Below are positions 26,709 through 35,912 of a stretch of 64,000 nucleotides of DNA, in pieces (within the stretch, counting starts at the first letter, position 1; each line of letters starts with the position of its first letter). The DNA comes from CAJBVW01 sp964457335 (GTDB lineage: Bacteria > Myxococcota_A > UBA796 > SXON01). The notes under the pieces were generated by a model. That model searched no databases. It was given only the letters and a program-made list of their open reading frames with translations, and was not told the DNA's origin. The stretch is taken from positions 1 to 64,000 of the forward strand of contig CAYWGD010000024.1 of NCBI GenBank assembly GCA_964457335.1. Reading direction: 5' to 3'. Both the position numbers and the translations under genes were made by a program.

Positions 26709-27884
26709 TCAGGGTTCGATGCGCCACCCATCCCCGCGCCAGTCGAGGACCTCGATGTACGCGGGGCGCGACGGGAAGGTCAGGGTGTAGGCCTGCCAGT
26801 CCGAGTCCGAGCTCCGGGTGTCGGGCACGAGCACCATCCAGCCGTAGTCGAAGTCGTCGAGCGTCGTCTCCGTGCGGGCGTCGATGCCCTCGCGGAAGTC
26901 GTAGTCGACGGTGCCGAGGTCGGTCTCGATGCGGTTGAGGTCGAGGTCGGTCTCGGGGGTGCGCACCTCGACCACGAAGGGCTCGCCGTCCGAGAGGATC
27001 TCGACCTCCATGCCGCCCACCTCGGTGCCGGGCACCAGGTGGAAGGGGTGCACGGCGGGGTCGTAGTCGCGGGCGCAGCTGGACGAGGGGTTCTCGTAGC
27101 TGTAGCGGGCGGTGCAGCGGGTGCCGAGGCGCACCTCCATGTGCAGGTGCGCGCTCGTGGCGTCGGTGTCGCCGACGTAGCCGACGATCTGCCCCTCGGT
27201 GACGGAGTCGCCCTGCTCGACGGCGAACGCGGAGAGGTGGCTGAGCAGCACGTAGAACCGGTCGATCTCCTCCCCGTGGAAGTCGAAGCTCCAGTCGAGG
27301 TCGTGCCGGATGTAGAGGGAGTTGCCGTCGGTCGCCCCGCCGGCGTCGAGCTTCTCGATGTACCCGTCGGCGATCGCGTAGATGGGCTCGCCCTCCGGCG
27401 CGTCCCAGTCGGCGCCGCCGTGGAAGTCCTGGCGCATGGACGGGGAGAGCGTCCGCGGGCCGAAGCCGAAGTCGAGGTCGAAGGTCTCGTCGAGCGGCGA
27501 GGGGTAGCCCGAGAGGTCGGGCAGCTCGGTGCCGCGCTCGACCCACGTGATGCGGGGGTCGCCGGAGCTCGGGTCGGTGCCGGAGTCGGTGCCGGGATCG
27601 GTCCCGGAGTCGGTGCCGGGATCGGTCCCGGAGTCGGTGCCGGGATCGGTCCCGGAGTCGGTGTCGGCGGGGACGTCGGTGTCGCCGACGCCGGTGTCCT
27701 GCGGCGGGGCGGTGTCCTCGACCGGCGCCGTGGGCTTCACGCGCCCGAAGCCGTGGCCGCGCTTGGGGGGCCCGTCGTTCGCGTCGGGGCGGGCCGGGTC
27801 GAGGCAGCCAGCGAGCGCCAGCACGGGAAGAAGGGAGAGGGACGCGACGAGCGCGCCTGACAGTCGGAGAGTGGGTTGAGACAC
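26709..27884 (-). CDS. M23-family (LytM) peptidase lipoprotein
   Basis: A 391-residue lipoprotein with lipobox LALAGC (about 22-27). An acidic linker (about 55-110) contains exact (GTDPGTDS) repeats encoded by a 24-bp DNA tandem. The M23 domain (about 145-265) shows HGGADWDAPEGEPIYA (zinc ligands H and D), HLS and HLHMEV (HxH). Because the motif is complete it is probably an active zinc endopeptidase acting on peptidoglycan cross-links or another periplasmic peptide. A C-terminal ~120-residue beta domain is unassigned. It lies 121 bp behind the Pgs-like operon on the same strand and may be read from it or from its own promoter. Confidence 0.9.
   Translation of the reverse strand: MSQPTLRLSGALVASLSLLPVLALAGCLDPARPDANDGPPKRGHGFGRVKPTAPVEDTAPPQDTGVGDTDVPADTDSGTDPGTDSGTDPGTDSGTDPGTDSGTDPSSGDPRITWVERGTELPDLSGYPSPLDETFDLDFGFGPRTLSPSMRQDFHGGADWDAPEGEPIYAIADGYIEKLDAGGATDGNSLYIRHDLDWSFDFHGEEIDRFYVLLSHLSAFAVEQGDSVTEGQIVGYVGDTDATSAHLHMEVRLGTRCTARYSYENPSSSCARDYDPAVHPFHLVPGTEVGGMEVEILSDGEPFVVEVRTPETDLDLNRIETDLGTVDYDFREGIDARTETTLDDFDYGWMVLVPDTRSSDSDWQAYTLTFPSRPAYIEVLDWRGDGWRIEP
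27588..27659. repeat. Three perfect 24-bp tandem repeats inside the M23 gene
   Basis: Units at 27588-27611, 27612-27635 and 27636-27659 are identical, with a partial unit just upstream (about 27572-27587). They encode the 8-residue Asp/Thr/Gly/Ser/Pro linker repeat. Perfect identity suggests recent slippage and possible length variation between strains. Confidence 0.9.
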
Positions 27885-28005
27885 GCATCCTCTGGGCGTG
27901 TCCCGACCCTACCGAACGCGGAGCCCGGCTGTCATCTGGGCGTGGGCTTATGCCGGCCTTACTCGTCGTGAACCGCTGAGCACCGGGTGCCGGTCCCGAT
28001 TTCGC

Positions 28006-31000
28006 TCAACCCGAGAGCCAGCCTCCCTTCTGCCGCTCCGTCAGCCTACGCAGCTCGGACTGTGCGCGCCGGTGCGAAATCCGCGCGGCGCACAGGTCCT
28101 CGAACACGCGGCGCGCTTGCGCGCGGCGCGCGATGGCGTCGAACGGATCGAGGATCCGCTCGACCCCGTCGAGCACTTTTGCGAGACGACCACGGGGCCG
28201 GGTGCCCTCCCGCCGGGCGGTGAGGAGCCCGTCCCGGCGCTCGGTGATGGTCTGCACCAGGAGGTGGACGCGCTGCCCGACCCGGGCATCGGACCGGAGC
28301 GGCTCGAGCGCGGCCAGCGCGGCGTCGCAGGCCAGCACGGTGCCGAAGGGGATGGCCTCGATCCGGTCGAGCGCGCCCGCCCGGCGGGCGGGGTCCTGGA
28401 GCGCCACGAGGTGCGCCTGGAGCTCGCGCCACCACACCCACTGGTAGGCGAAGTCGAGGCCCGTCCCCTTGATGTTCTGGACGCCCATGATCCAGGTGTC
28501 GGTGCCCGGGGGCGCCGCGCGGACGGCCGTGGCGATGATGCGGTCGCCGGAGGCCTTGCTGTCCTCCACCACCACGAGCGAGGCGCGCGCCACCGCGTGG
28601 TAGAGCGCCCGGGCCTGCGTGACCGGGGCGTGGAGGGCGGCGCGGCGGGCCAGGAAGCGGGCGAGCGCGTCGACGAGCGCGTCCGGGAGATCGGCCGCGT
28701 CGGGCGCGTCGCCCAGGCGGGACGCGACGTCGCGGAGGCCCTCTGCGGCCTCGCGCGCGTCGTCCCAGCCGTGCGGGGTGGCGGTGAGCCCCTGCACCGC
28801 GGCGGCCCAGCCCTCGCGCGCCTTGTCCGGCACGCCGAGCCGCGCGCCGGCGGCCTGGGCGAGCGCGGTGGGATCGACCACGCGGAGGTGCGCGAAGACG
28901 GCGTCCACCCGGCGCGGATCCCCGTCGAGCGCGGAGCGGTCGAGCCGCTCCTCGACGGCCTGCTCGAAGTACTGCACGAGCCCGTGCAGGTTCGTGCCGA
29001 TGAGCACGTGCCGGTGGGCGTCCGCCTGGTTCGCGAGGATCTCGGCGAAGACGCGGCTCCGCGCGACGCGGTCGGCGCGGTTGTTCACGACCGTCACGTT
29101 CCAGCGGCCGGCCGGGACCTCGGTGGCCGCGAAGCCGGTGTGGCGCCAGTTGTGGCGGAAGGAGAGCGCGTCGTTCGCGGACATGCCGTTCACGAAGCGC
29201 ACCGTGCGCCCGAGGTGCGGCGCCGGCGGGCACACGATGAGCGCGCCGAGGTCGGGCACCACGTGCTCGGCCATCAACCCGATCGCCTCCACCCGCGACA
29301 CGCCGAGGGACTCCGCGAGCGCGGCCACGAGCGCGACGTTGGCGGGGTGCTCGGCGTGCGGGAGGCGGTCGAGCAGGTCCTGGGGGATGAGCTCCCGGTC
29401 CTTGCGCCGGACGGGGGCGAGCACGGTGTCGCGGCGGGTCGCCTCCTCCTCGAGCACCGGGAGCATGTTCTCCTCGGTGGTGAACAGGAGCGAGCCCGGG
29501 GGCGCGAACCCGCCGAGGGCCTGGGCCACGTCCATGCCCGTGGGGCCCTGGATGTCCTCGTGGTCGGGGTAGGCGTTCGTCAGCGTGCTCACGTCGTCGC
29601 GCATCCAGCCGTTCTGGAGGATGTCGACGTAGATGGGGTTGAGGCCCATGCACTCCCACAACATCGTCCGGGCGCCGAGGCGCGCCGCGAGGTCGGTCAC
29701 CGCGACCTGCTCCCAGATCGTGGCCTTGTCGTGCGGGCGGAAGAGGAAGAGCTCGACGGCGTGCCCGCCGGGCGGCGCGTGGAGCACCATGGCCTCGCAG
29801 CCCGTGGTCTTCGAGAGGAAGGGCACGCCGAGCCCCTCGAAGAGCCCGGCCTTGAGCCGCTCCGTGCCGCTCTTCCCGCGGGTGCCCCAGCCGCCCACGA
29901 CGAGCGGGAGCTTGCGACGCGCGCGCCGCAGCTTCTGCTTCTCCGCGGCGCCGCGCCCGAGCAGCACGGCCGCGAGGATCCCCACCACGATGCCGAGGTG
30001 CGCGAGCGACGCCGACCCCATGCTCACGAGGTAGGCGATCGGGCTCACGACCGCGCCGAAGTAGCGCTGGGACGGGCCGTTTCGCCCCTCGAAGCGGGTG
30101 TCGAAGCCCAGCGCCGCGAGCGCTTCGACGTAGCGGCCCTTCCGCGAGGCGTCCGCCTCGGCGAGCACGGCGCCGCGCAGCGCGTCGAAGCGGGCGTAGG
30201 CCGCCGTCAGGCCGAGCCAGGCGCGGGTGCGCGCGGAGGAGTCGGTCGGTGGGCGGACGCGGGTGATGCCCTCGGCGGTCACGATGCGTACCTCCTCGCG
30301 CCCGAGCGCGTGGAGGTAGTCGTCGACCATCGGGACGGCGGGCTCCCAGCCGCCCTCGCGGTCCGAGCGGACGCGCTGGCCGGGGACGCCGGTGGGGCTC
30401 TCCTCGGCGAGGCCGACGGGCGGGACGCGGATGGGCCCGGCGTCGGCGCGGCCGAGGGCGTGGCTGTGCCCCTGGCGCTTGGCGGGGGCCGGCGTGCGCA
30501 GCTCGTGCAGGAGCCGCCAGAGGCGGGGGCGCATGACGTCGCCGCGCGTGACGACGACGGCGCTCCCGCGTGGCTCCAGGGAGTAGCCGAAGCCCGCCGC
30601 GGCGAAGGGGACGAGCGCGGCGGCGAGGTCCTCGGGCGTCACGCCGTCGGGGAGGGGGACCTCGCGGCGCTCCTCGGGCCGGAGCGAGGCGAGCGACCGC
30701 GCCACCTCCCACGCGGGCCCGCGCGCGACGCGGGCGAGCAGCAGCACGTGGGCGGCGCGCCGGGCGTCCTCCGGGGTGCCCTCGCGGGCCATGGTCTCCA
30801 GCCGGTCGACGAGCACCGCCGGGAGCCGGGTGCCGGCCTCGGCCGCGGCGCGCGCCGCGTCGAGCGCGAACGAGGCCACGAGCGGCACGTCGCCGAGGCG
30901 GTTCACGATGGCGATGAGCCCGGCCTCCCCCGCGCGGCCCAGGCTGTCCACGGCGCGGGCGCGCACGCGGGGGAGGGGATCCGTGGCGGCGAGGGTCGCG

Positions 31001-31947
31001 AGGCGGTGCAGGGCCGAGGCGTCGCCGCCGCCGAGGCGCGCGGTGAGCCCGTCCACGAGGGCGGCGCGCACGAGCTCGGAGGGGTCGGTGACCCGGCCGG
31101 TGGCGAGGGCCGAGGCCCAGGGGTAGGGGAGCTGGAGGAGCAGCTCCACGGCGCGGGCGCGCACGAGGAAGCTCTCCCGGCCGTCCAGCTCGCCGAGCAC
31201 GGCGACGAGCCAGCGCCGCGCGCGGACCTCCGGAAGCCCGACGACCACGTCGAGCGCGGCGCGCCGGACCCAGGGATCCTCGGCGGGCGCGCGGACGACC
31301 TCCTCGAGCACGGCGAGCGGGGCCTCCCGGGCCTGCTTCGCCGTGGCGGCCGAGGCGGCGGCCACGGGCGGGTGGGCCAGCGCCCGGGCGAGCGCGGCCG
31401 CGGCGGCGCGGCGGGTGGCCGGGCGCCGCTCGCTCCGCACCAGCTCCGCGAGGAGCGTCGGCGCGCCCGCGGCGGTCCAGCGGTGCAGCGGCAGCTCGAG
31501 CGCGAGCCCGCCGAGCGCGCGCGCGACGAGCTCGATCCGCGCGCCTTCGGCCTCGATCCGCGCGCCCTCCCGCTCGAGCAGCGCGTCCACGTCGAGGTTG
31601 CGGCGGAGCGCCGCGAGATCGGCGCGGCGGGCGCGCCCCGGCGGGACGGTGGCGCGGACGTGCCGCCGGAGCGCCACGTCGAGCGCCTGGGCGTCGCTCG
31701 TCGCGGCGAAGCCGCGGAGGGCCTCGGCGCGCGCGGTCACCTCCTCGCGGGCGGCGAGCGCCTCGCGGGCGGCCGCCACGAGGCTCGCGGCGGCCGCGGC
31801 GCGATCCGACGGCTCGAAGCCCGGGCGCGCGGCGAGCTCCACGATCTCGGGCGCGCGCACCCGGGCGGTGAGGGGGTCGACCCACGCGGCGAGGGCGCGG
31901 GCGGCGTCGTTGGGGAGCGGGGGAGCGGGGCGGATGTCGGTGTGCAT
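28006..31947 (-). CDS. pgsB: PgsB/CapB-type poly-gamma-glutamate synthase (amide ligase) with HEAT-like N-terminal extension
   Basis: A 1,313-residue protein; Bacillus PgsB is about 390. Residues 1-450 are Ala/Arg/Leu-rich helical repeats resembling HEAT/armadillo units. A membrane segment lies near 630-664, followed by the PgsB core: GTRGKS ATP loop (about 688-693), KTTG, ECMGLNP (about 765-771), PDHEDIQGP, FVNGMSAND and NRADRVARS, all matching PgsB/CapB positions. A ~250-residue C-terminal extension follows. The core should ligate amino acids by acyl phosphate as Mur ligases do. The start (ATG 31947) overlaps the upstream stop. The substrate need not be glutamate. Confidence 0.88.
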   Translation of the reverse strand: MHTDIRPAPPLPNDAARALAAWVDPLTARVRAPEIVELAARPGFEPSDRAAAAASLVAAAREALAAREEVTARAEALRGFAATSDAQALDVALRRHVRATVPPGRARRADLAALRRNLDVDALLEREGARIEAEGARIELVARALGGLALELPLHRWTAAGAPTLLAELVRSERRPATRRAAAAALARALAHPPVAAASAATAKQAREAPLAVLEEVVRAPAEDPWVRRAALDVVVGLPEVRARRWLVAVLGELDGRESFLVRARAVELLLQLPYPWASALATGRVTDPSELVRAALVDGLTARLGGGDASALHRLATLAATDPLPRVRARAVDSLGRAGEAGLIAIVNRLGDVPLVASFALDAARAAAEAGTRLPAVLVDRLETMAREGTPEDARRAAHVLLLARVARGPAWEVARSLASLRPEERREVPLPDGVTPEDLAAALVPFAAAGFGYSLEPRGSAVVVTRGDVMRPRLWRLLHELRTPAPAKRQGHSHALGRADAGPIRVPPVGLAEESPTGVPGQRVRSDREGGWEPAVPMVDDYLHALGREEVRIVTAEGITRVRPPTDSSARTRAWLGLTAAYARFDALRGAVLAEADASRKGRYVEALAALGFDTRFEGRNGPSQRYFGAVVSPIAYLVSMGSASLAHLGIVVGILAAVLLGRGAAEKQKLRRARRKLPLVVGGWGTRGKSGTERLKAGLFEGLGVPFLSKTTGCEAMVLHAPPGGHAVELFLFRPHDKATIWEQVAVTDLAARLGARTMLWECMGLNPIYVDILQNGWMRDDVSTLTNAYPDHEDIQGPTGMDVAQALGGFAPPGSLLFTTEENMLPVLEEEATRRDTVLAPVRRKDRELIPQDLLDRLPHAEHPANVALVAALAESLGVSRVEAIGLMAEHVVPDLGALIVCPPAPHLGRTVRFVNGMSANDALSFRHNWRHTGFAATEVPAGRWNVTVVNNRADRVARSRVFAEILANQADAHRHVLIGTNLHGLVQYFEQAVEERLDRSALDGDPRRVDAVFAHLRVVDPTALAQAAGARLGVPDKAREGWAAAVQGLTATPHGWDDAREAAEGLRDVASRLGDAPDAADLPDALVDALARFLARRAALHAPVTQARALYHAVARASLVVVEDSKASGDRIIATAVRAAPPGTDTWIMGVQNIKGTGLDFAYQWVWWRELQAHLVALQDPARRAGALDRIEAIPFGTVLACDAALAALEPLRSDARVGQRVHLLVQTITERRDGLLTARREGTRPRGRLAKVLDGVERILDPFDAIARRAQARRVFEDLCAARISHRRAQSELRRLTERQKGGWLSG

Positions 31948-34900
31948 CAGAACGGATCTCGGGCGCTTCGGAAGGCCTCGGCGCCAGGGGGAAGGTCGTG
32001 GAGGCCGCGTCCGTCGGACCACAGCACGGTGAGGCCGAGCTCGCCCTCCAAGCCGTCGTCGGAGAGGGCGACGGCGGCGCCCACCGAGATCCGGCGGTCG
32101 CCCGTGGTCCAGAGGCCGAGGTCGGAGGAGAGCGCGACCCGCGGGTCCCAGTCCTCGCGGAGGCGGTAGAGGTCGGTGAAGCGCCGGGCGAGGGCGGCAT
32201 CGACGCCCACCACGACGAGGTCGCCGAGGAGGAGCCGGGCCTTGCCGAACACGCGGGCGCGGTCGAGCGAGGGGCCGGTGTTGCTCGTGGCGTCCACCCC
32301 CACCTGGGCCGAGAGGTCGCGCCACGGCCGGGCGACGAGGCTCGTGCCGAGCTCGAGCGCGACGGGATGATCGAGGCCCCAGCGGTTCCAGGCGCGCGGG
32401 TCGACCCGGGCGTCCGGTGGGCCGCTCTGCCAGCCGCCCTGGAGCTGGCCGTCGAGGCGGACCGCCACGTCCGCGCCCAGGGCGAGGTCGTGGCGCGCCG
32501 TGATCGCGCCGCGCACGTGGCCCGCCGTGACCGAGCCCTCGGGGGCCTCGTCCCAGGGGAGCACGGCGTGCCCGGCGCCACCGCCGAGGTCGCCGCGGAG
32601 CCAGCCGCCGTCCCAGGTCCGCGCCGCCGCGAACCCCGCCCCGAGCGCGAGGTGCGGGCCGCGCGCCCAGGCCGTCGCGCCGGTCCAGGTGTCCCCGTCG
32701 GTGCGGAGCCACTGGCCCTCGACCTCCGCGGCGTCCCAGCCGGTCCCGTCGGGGAGCGCGTCGTGGACGCCGCGGACGCCGACCTCCCGCGACGCGCCAT
32801 GCCCGGGGAGCGCGCGCTCCACGGAGTCCGGGGCCGCGGCGTCGAACAGCGGCCCGAGGGCCTCCCGCGGGAGCGCGGGCTCCGGGGGCGTCGTCGCGAC
32901 GGGCGGCGGGGGCGGGGGCCGCTCCCTGAGTTCGCCGCGGGCGAGGAGGACGTCGGCGTCGCCGACGACGCGCACCGTGACGGGCCCGGTCTCCACGAGC
33001 GGGATCACGCCCCGGGTGGCGGCGTCCAGGGTGAGGGTCCGGTCGCCCGCCTCCACGCGCGCCGCCCCGCGGAGCACCTCGACGCGCAGGGGCGCGCCGC
33101 CGGCGATCGTCGCGACGAGGGGGTGCCCCGGCGACGCCCGGAGCGCCGTCCGGGACAGATCCGGCACGAACACCTCGCCGTCCCGCAGCGTGCGCACCGC
33201 GACCGCGGCGCCGGCGCCCGGGCCGACGAGCTCGATCGTGTGGGTGCCGCCGCCCTTCGCGGAGAGCGTGCGGACGGCGCCGTCGGGGATCTCCACGGTC
33301 CGCGCGACGCCGTCGACGAGCGCGTCCACGTGGCACGGCGCGCCCGGGCCCCGCTCGTCGCGGCAGAAGAGCTCGATCGAGAGGCTCCCCGACGCGCGGA
33401 GCACCTCGAAGCCGTCTCCGCGCAGGACCAGCGCGTCGTCGACGTCCCAGGGGGCGCCGAGCATGGCCGCGCGCGCCTTGCCGGCGAGGGTGGGCTCCGA
33501 GGCGCCCGCCGTGCGGGGAACGGAGACGAGCCCGTCACCGGCGTCCGCGCGGCGGATCGGCGTCCAGCGCGTGCGCGCGCGGAGGTCCTCGGCGAGCTCG
33601 CTCTCCGCCGCGCCCGCGTCCAGCGCGGCCCGCCAGGCGCGGGCGAGGTCGCCGCGATCGAGCAGCGCCTCGCCCGCCGCGAGCTGCAGCCACGGCGCCT
33701 CGGCGCGCCCGGCGAGGTCCTCGAGGAGCCCCTCGGCCGGGAGGCCCGCGCCCTGGCCCGACACGTCCGCGACGGAGCGGGCCTCGCCGGTGCGCGCGAG
33801 CGCCGCCTCGAGGGTGCGCGGCCCGGGGGCGGCCGCGGTGGCGATCGCGGGCACGGTCGCCGCGCGGAGGGCGTCGGCGCGGGCGGCCAGGGCGGCGTCG
33901 GCGCCGCCGCGCACGCGATCGAGGTCCCGGCGCGCCATCGAGCGGAGGCCGAGCGCCGCCAGGATCCGCGCCCGGTCCAGCCGTGCGGCGGCGTCCCCCG
34001 CGTCGATCGCGCGGGTGAGGCGCGCGAGGTCGGCGAAGGGGTCGTCGCCGAGCGCGAGCGGGGCCGGCGGAAGCGGCTCGGGCATGCGCGGGGTGCGGAG
34101 CGCCACGGAGACCACGGACCCGGGCTCGCCGTCGAGGGTGAACGCGGTGCCGTGGGGCGGCACGCGGATGGGCTCGGACACGCCGTCGGGGCCGATGGTC
34201 ACGGGCTCGAGGTGGCCGTCGTCGAACGCGACGGTCCGCGCGCCCTGGCCCGTCACGCGGATCCACGCCTCCACGCCCGGGTCCGGTACGGTCCAACGGG
34301 CCGGGAGCACGGTGGGCACGTGCTCGTAGACGCGCTCGCCCTGCGGCGCGACCTCGGGGTCGAGCACGAGCACCGTGCCCTCCTCCACGGTCAGGGTGTG
34401 CGCCCCCGCGACGAGCGCCTCGTCGAGCGGGCCCTCGCCGGCCCGGAGCTCCCCGTCCACGCGGTAGCGCGCCCAGGTGTCGGCGCGGAGGCGGAGCACC
34501 GGGAAGAGGCCCTCGCCGGGATCCGGCAGCGCGATCGCCACCTGCGTGCCCGCCGCGACGCGCACGCGCGGGATGCCGGGCCCGGCGGCGTCGAGGCGGG
34601 TCGGGCCGGGCGTCGCGGCGGGATCGGGCGCCAGCGTCGTCCACCGCGTCGCGAGCGCGGCCTCGCGCACCGCGCGCATCGCGGGGCTCGGGCCCCACGG
34701 GACCGAAGGCGCGGCGTCGTAGAGGAGCGCGAGGCCCGCCGCCCGCGACCCGCCCAGGCCGTCCATCCAGCGGGCGAGCGAGGCCAGGTCGGGGTCCCGC
34801 GCGCGGAGGACGAGCGAGAGCACGACCTCGGGGGGCAACCCGTCGGCGCGGCGGAGCGCTGCGTCGGCGAGCAGCTCCAGGGCCTCGGGGGAGGCGTCGT

Positions 34901-35912
34901 GGGGCTCGGTGAGGGCGAGGAGCTCGGAGGCCGGCGCCACGTCCATCCACCGGGCGCGGGCGAGCTCGCCGACGGCGCCCGGGGTGTCGAGGAGGTCCGG
35001 CAGGAGCCGGGCCGCCGTCGGGAAGTCGCCGGCAAGCCAGGCGGCTTCGGCGATGTCGAGGGCGGAGCGGGGCGCGCGGGGGTTCGGGGGAGGGACGGCG
35101 CCCATCCCCGCGGTGGGGGCGAAGAGCGCGGGGCGGAGGCTCAGGACCGTGGCGCGCACCTCGGTGCCCGCGTCGGACGGGAAGGCCTCGAGCCGGTGGA
35201 ACCCCGGCGGGATCCAGCGCCGCGCCGAGATCGGCGCGGAGCCGGTCGACGCGACGGGCAGGGGCGCCTGCTCGAGCCCGTCGAGCTGCACGCCGACGTG
35301 CTCTCGGACGAGCCGGCCCGTCGCGGCCGGCTTCACCGCGATGAGCACGAGGCCGGGGCCGCGCACGTGCACCGGGCGGTTCGCGATGGAGCCCACCTCG
35401 TGCCGGCTCCGGTAGCCGCCCCCCTCGATCGGGCGCTCCAGCATGAGGTCGCGGAGCGCCCCCAGGCGCGTGGTCGGCGTGTCGCCGAGGGCCCGCCGCC
35501 GGAGCACGATCGACGCGCGGAGGCGCTCGCCACCCCAGGGCGGGGCCGGGAGGACCGCGTCCGCCGGCCCGTCGAGCCAGCGATCCAGGTCCCGCGCCCA
35601 CACCTCCCACTCGCGCGCGCCGTCGGCGCCGCTCGCCGTGTGCACCCACACCTTCGCGCCCGGCTCCGCCACCACGCGGAGCGAGCGGGTGGTGCCGGCC
35701 GCGGGGATGAGCGTGCCGTCCGAGAGGCCGCGCGCGTCGACCACCCCGCCGTGCGGGTCGAGCACGGCCACCGGCGCGCCGGCGGGCATGACCACGAGCC
35801 GCACGGCGACGCCGGCGGGCACCTCGACGCCCCCGTCGGGCGGCAGCGGCGTGCCGACCGACCACGACGCGGCGGAGGCGACGGACCACAACGTGTAGAG
35901 AAGCCCGGTCAT
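31947..35912 (-). CDS. Large exported protein with probable C-terminal outer-membrane beta-barrel
   Basis: A 1,321-residue protein with a signal peptide (about 1-16, ending SAAS). The N-terminal and middle parts alternate beta domains with a helical solenoid-like stretch (about 400-520 and 700-900) reminiscent of TPR. From about 1,060 on, alternating hydrophobic strands with aromatic girdles (LALGAGFAAARTW, VALELGTSLVARPW, LEGELGLTVLW) and a C-terminal residue Phe suggest an outer-membrane barrel. No named family is recognised. Position between the amidohydrolase and PgsB-like genes, with ATGA overlaps at both ends, makes it a candidate secretion or anchoring component for the polymer. Confidence 0.75.
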   Translation of the reverse strand: MTGLLYTLWSVASAASWSVGTPLPPDGGVEVPAGVAVRLVVMPAGAPVAVLDPHGGVVDARGLSDGTLIPAAGTTRSLRVVAEPGAKVWVHTASGADGAREWEVWARDLDRWLDGPADAVLPAPPWGGERLRASIVLRRRALGDTPTTRLGALRDLMLERPIEGGGYRSRHEVGSIANRPVHVRGPGLVLIAVKPAATGRLVREHVGVQLDGLEQAPLPVASTGSAPISARRWIPPGFHRLEAFPSDAGTEVRATVLSLRPALFAPTAGMGAVPPPNPRAPRSALDIAEAAWLAGDFPTAARLLPDLLDTPGAVGELARARWMDVAPASELLALTEPHDASPEALELLADAALRRADGLPPEVVLSLVLRARDPDLASLARWMDGLGGSRAAGLALLYDAAPSVPWGPSPAMRAVREAALATRWTTLAPDPAATPGPTRLDAAGPGIPRVRVAAGTQVAIALPDPGEGLFPVLRLRADTWARYRVDGELRAGEGPLDEALVAGAHTLTVEEGTVLVLDPEVAPQGERVYEHVPTVLPARWTVPDPGVEAWIRVTGQGARTVAFDDGHLEPVTIGPDGVSEPIRVPPHGTAFTLDGEPGSVVSVALRTPRMPEPLPPAPLALGDDPFADLARLTRAIDAGDAAARLDRARILAALGLRSMARRDLDRVRGGADAALAARADALRAATVPAIATAAAPGPRTLEAALARTGEARSVADVSGQGAGLPAEGLLEDLAGRAEAPWLQLAAGEALLDRGDLARAWRAALDAGAAESELAEDLRARTRWTPIRRADAGDGLVSVPRTAGASEPTLAGKARAAMLGAPWDVDDALVLRGDGFEVLRASGSLSIELFCRDERGPGAPCHVDALVDGVARTVEIPDGAVRTLSAKGGGTHTIELVGPGAGAAVAVRTLRDGEVFVPDLSRTALRASPGHPLVATIAGGAPLRVEVLRGAARVEAGDRTLTLDAATRGVIPLVETGPVTVRVVGDADVLLARGELRERPPPPPPVATTPPEPALPREALGPLFDAAAPDSVERALPGHGASREVGVRGVHDALPDGTGWDAAEVEGQWLRTDGDTWTGATAWARGPHLALGAGFAAARTWDGGWLRGDLGGGAGHAVLPWDEAPEGSVTAGHVRGAITARHDLALGADVAVRLDGQLQGGWQSGPPDARVDPRAWNRWGLDHPVALELGTSLVARPWRDLSAQVGVDATSNTGPSLDRARVFGKARLLLGDLVVVGVDAALARRFTDLYRLREDWDPRVALSSDLGLWTTGDRRISVGAAVALSDDGLEGELGLTVLWSDGRGLHDLPPGAEAFRSARDPF

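Noticed and set aside
27588..27659. CRISPR-like repeat array.
   Set aside because: The repeats are contiguous without spacers and lie in frame inside the M23 gene.
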